64,000 nt of DNA, taken from Paraburkholderia sp. SOS3. GTDB lineage: Bacteria; Pseudomonadota; Gammaproteobacteria; Burkholderiales; Burkholderiaceae. The translations under genes and the position numbers were made by a program. Below, piece after piece: positions 62,595 through 64,000 of this stretch; position 1 is the stretch's first letter, and each line of letters starts with the position of its first letter. The stretch is from NCBI RefSeq assembly GCF_001922345.1, contig NZ_CP018811.1:1178001-1242000 (forward strand), written 5' to 3'. The notes beneath the pieces are model-generated. The model was given only the letters and a program-made list of their open reading frames with translations. It ran no database searches and was not told the DNA's origin.

Positions 62595-63524
62595 TCAATT
62601 CACCGTCGATTTGAACTGTTGCAGCAGCAATGTCGCGATGGCGGACGGATCTTCATCCATCAGCCAATGCGAACGCCCTGCCAGTTGAACGAACGTGTAG
62701 GGCCCGGTACAAAAAGTCGCAGTGGCGCTCGCCGCGATCTTGCCGAGGTAGGCGTCCGCGGAACCCCAGATATAGGTGGTCGGCACGGCAATATTGCCGA
62801 GCGGCACAGTCAGATTGTCGGCGCGATAGTAGTTCAAGGCGGCCGTCAGCGCGCCCGGTTGCTGCAATTGCTGCACATACGTCGCGGCGTTGGGCACCAG
62901 ACCGTTATACGAACCCGTCAGGTTCGCCGCATTATTGGCGAGCAGGAAGTTTTCACCGGCCGGGGCCGGCTGGTCGAATATCTGAATGTACGACGACATG
63001 GCCTGCTGCGATGCGTCGGTCGACAACGCGTAGGTGAAAGCGTCCTGGTGCGGCGTCGACAGGATCGATAGCGACAGCAGCACGCCGGGGTTGTTCTTTG
63101 CGAGCACCCAGGCGACGGATCCGCCGCGATCGTGTCCGACCAGATGGAACTGGCTTGCGCCGAGCGCTTGCGCAAAGCCCAGCACGTCCGCAACAAGATT
63201 CGCTGGCGAGTAGTCGCTCACGTTGGTCGGCCGCGCGTTCGGCGAATACCCGCGCTGATCGACGGCAACCGCGTGATAGCCGGCTGCGCCGAGTTGAAGA
63301 AGGATCGGGATCCACGACTCCTTGTACTCGGGAAAGCCGTGCAGACATAGCACGAGCTCGCCGTTGCCCGGTCCGGCCGATAAGGCGTCGAACTGAAGGT
63401 TTCCTACCGTGAGCCCGATCGACTGCAGAGTGCTGCTTTGCGCCGCGGCTGGTCTTGCCGCCCCGAACGATGTGGCTGCCATCAGAAGTCCGGTTTGGAC
63501 CATGAAGTCTCGTCTGCTTCCCAT
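62595..63524 (-). CDS. Tat-exported alpha/beta hydrolase, epoxide-hydrolase-like
   Basis: A 309-residue enzyme with a twin-arginine signal (MGSRRDFMVQTGLLMAATSFGAARPAAAQ), so it folds in the cytoplasm and is exported. Core motifs: oxyanion HGFPEY at 62-67, DQRGYSPNARP, nucleophile elbow VGHDRGGSV with Asp132 instead of Ser, and His in AGRSHWLMDEDP. An Asp nucleophile points to the epoxide hydrolase/haloalkane or haloacetate dehalogenase branch rather than esterases. The ATG at 63524 places the SRRDFM motif at residues 3-8. It is convergent with the giant kinase gene, no partner. Confidence 0.88.
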   Translation of the reverse strand: MGSRRDFMVQTGLLMAATSFGAARPAAAQSSTLQSIGLTVGNLQFDALSAGPGNGELVLCLHGFPEYKESWIPILLQLGAAGYHAVAVDQRGYSPNARPTNVSDYSPANLVADVLGFAQALGASQFHLVGHDRGGSVAWVLAKNNPGVLLSLSILSTPHQDAFTYALSTDASQQAMSSYIQIFDQPAPAGENFLLANNAANLTGSYNGLVPNAATYVQQLQQPGALTAALNYYRADNLTVPLGNIAVPTTYIWGSADAYLGKIAASATATFCTGPYTFVQLAGRSHWLMDEDPSAIATLLLQQFKSTVN

Positions 63525-63821
63525 GATTATCCTTATGCGATGGATTGATAGGGCGTCGCGCAAAAATGCGCGATGCGGGACGCCCGTGTACTCGACGTTC
63601 TTGTCGAGCCACGCATGAGACGCTTCGGAATGGGAAGTTATTCCTTCATTTCTGTCGAGCCAGCTAAAAATAAGGCGGAGTAACCTGTTATTTGCGGATT
63701 ACCGGTTATTCAGAGGCGATCCGGTTATGCGTCGATATTCAGCTTTGTTCCATTCAGCTGTGACCGAAGTTATCTAGCGGGGCTTGAAGATCTGGCGATG
63801 CCATTCGATACGTCGAAGAGT
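63525..63821. other. Intergenic region between hydrolase and reductase genes
   Basis: Nothing coding is supported. TCGAGCCA occurs twice, about 50 bp apart (near 63606 and 63657), and CCGGTTAT twice (near 63705 and 63722). The hydrolase promoter should lie here. Confidence 0.45.
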
Positions 63822-64000
63822 CTACGGGTCTGTCAAGAACGCATGTATTTCAGACACGACCGCAGCGCCCTCGCCGACCGCGGATGACACTCGTTTGATC
63901 GACGACGAACGTACGTCGCCGACCGCGAATACACCCGTCACGTTGGTCTGGAAGGCGAACCGGTGCCCGCGTGCATCCCGCCGATCGGTATTGCCGGTGA
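63822..64000 (-). CDS. Thioredoxin-reductase-like FAD protein, C-terminal end (partial)
   Basis: The complement reads TGNTDRRDARGHRF, then AFQTNVTGVFAVGDVRSSS, IKRVSSAVGEGAAVVSEIHAFLTDP and stop at 63822-63824. TNVTGVFAVGDVR is the FAD-binding signature at the end of thioredoxin-disulfide reductases, and RVSSAVGEGAAVVSEIH fits the final helix. The gene continues beyond the right edge. Many Burkholderiaceae copies carry an extra N-terminal cyclic-nucleotide-binding domain, which cannot be judged here. Confidence 0.88.
   Translation of the reverse strand, partial: TGNTDRRDARGHRFAFQTNVTGVFAVGDVRSSSIKRVSSAVGEGAAVVSEIHAFLTDP

Noticed and set aside
1-64000. CRISPR arrays, tRNA or rRNA genes, insertion sequences and prophage genes
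   Set aside because: I looked for spaced direct repeats, cloverleaf-type segments, transposase motifs and phage proteins and saw none that could be supported by eye. Diverged small RNAs could be missed.

Overview
The window is GC-rich proteobacterial chromosomal DNA with very dense coding on both strands. The best taxonomic guess is Burkholderiaceae (Paraburkholderia, Burkholderia or Caballeronia). The reasons are two trimeric porins with the QSSVTLYG(I/L)IDEG start, many LysR, AraC and GntR regulators paired with catabolic genes, an SGNH hydrolase and small lipoprotein of the kind common in that family, and fused MaeB malic enzyme. No rRNA, tRNA, CRISPR array, transposase or prophage gene was seen, so this looks like an accessory, metabolically rich part of a replicon rather than a mobile island.

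Layout. 1-5 kb: aldo/keto reductase, LysR-LysE exporter pair, AraC-SDR pair. 5-10 kb: periplasmic catalase with an ankyrin lipoprotein, then a heavy-metal-type two-component system. 10-17 kb: a porin, an exported member of the histidine/phenylalanine ammonia-lyase family that lacks the Ala-Ser-Gly residues that form the MIO cofactor, a HutC-like GntR regulator, an ornithine-cyclodeaminase-like protein and an MFS transporter. TGTATATACA palindromes of the HutC operator type lie before the lyase and before the transporter. 17-20 kb: SGNH hydrolase, RDD membrane protein, TSUP permease. 19.7-30 kb: a sugar ABC importer, aldose 1-dehydrogenase, LgoD-like zinc dehydrogenase, tagaturonate-reductase-like protein, altronate dehydratase and KDG kinase under a divergent FadR-type GntR regulator. 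Read in order they form an almost complete route from L-galactose to KDPG.

30-34 kb: LysR regulator and NADP-malic enzyme. 34-41 kb: arsenic resistance (MFS, arsH, two arsR, arsC, ACR3) joined to a persulfide module (two YeeE/YedE halves, BigR-type repressor, ETHE1-like dioxygenase). 41-45.5 kb: a sigma-54 activator divergent from a DUF485/solute:sodium symporter pair and an L-2-haloacid dehalogenase, with a well-spaced -24/-12 promoter between them. 45.6-47.4 kb: lipoprotein and second porin. 47.8-55 kb: sensor kinase and FixJ-type regulator, acyl-CoA-dehydrogenase-like flavoprotein, aliphatic amidase followed by a MoxR-type ATPase and VWA protein. 55-64 kb: DUF417 membrane protein, aldo/keto reductase, a 1708-residue pseudokinase/ATPase/GAF/histidine-kinase protein, a Tat-exported epoxide-hydrolase-like enzyme and the end of a thioredoxin-reductase-like gene.

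The strongest leads are the MIO-less exported lyase with its HutC-like operators, the predicted L-galactose pathway, the sigma-54 haloacid operon and the amidase-MoxR-VWA cluster. All functional statements come from reading sequence and recalling family features; no database search was possible.
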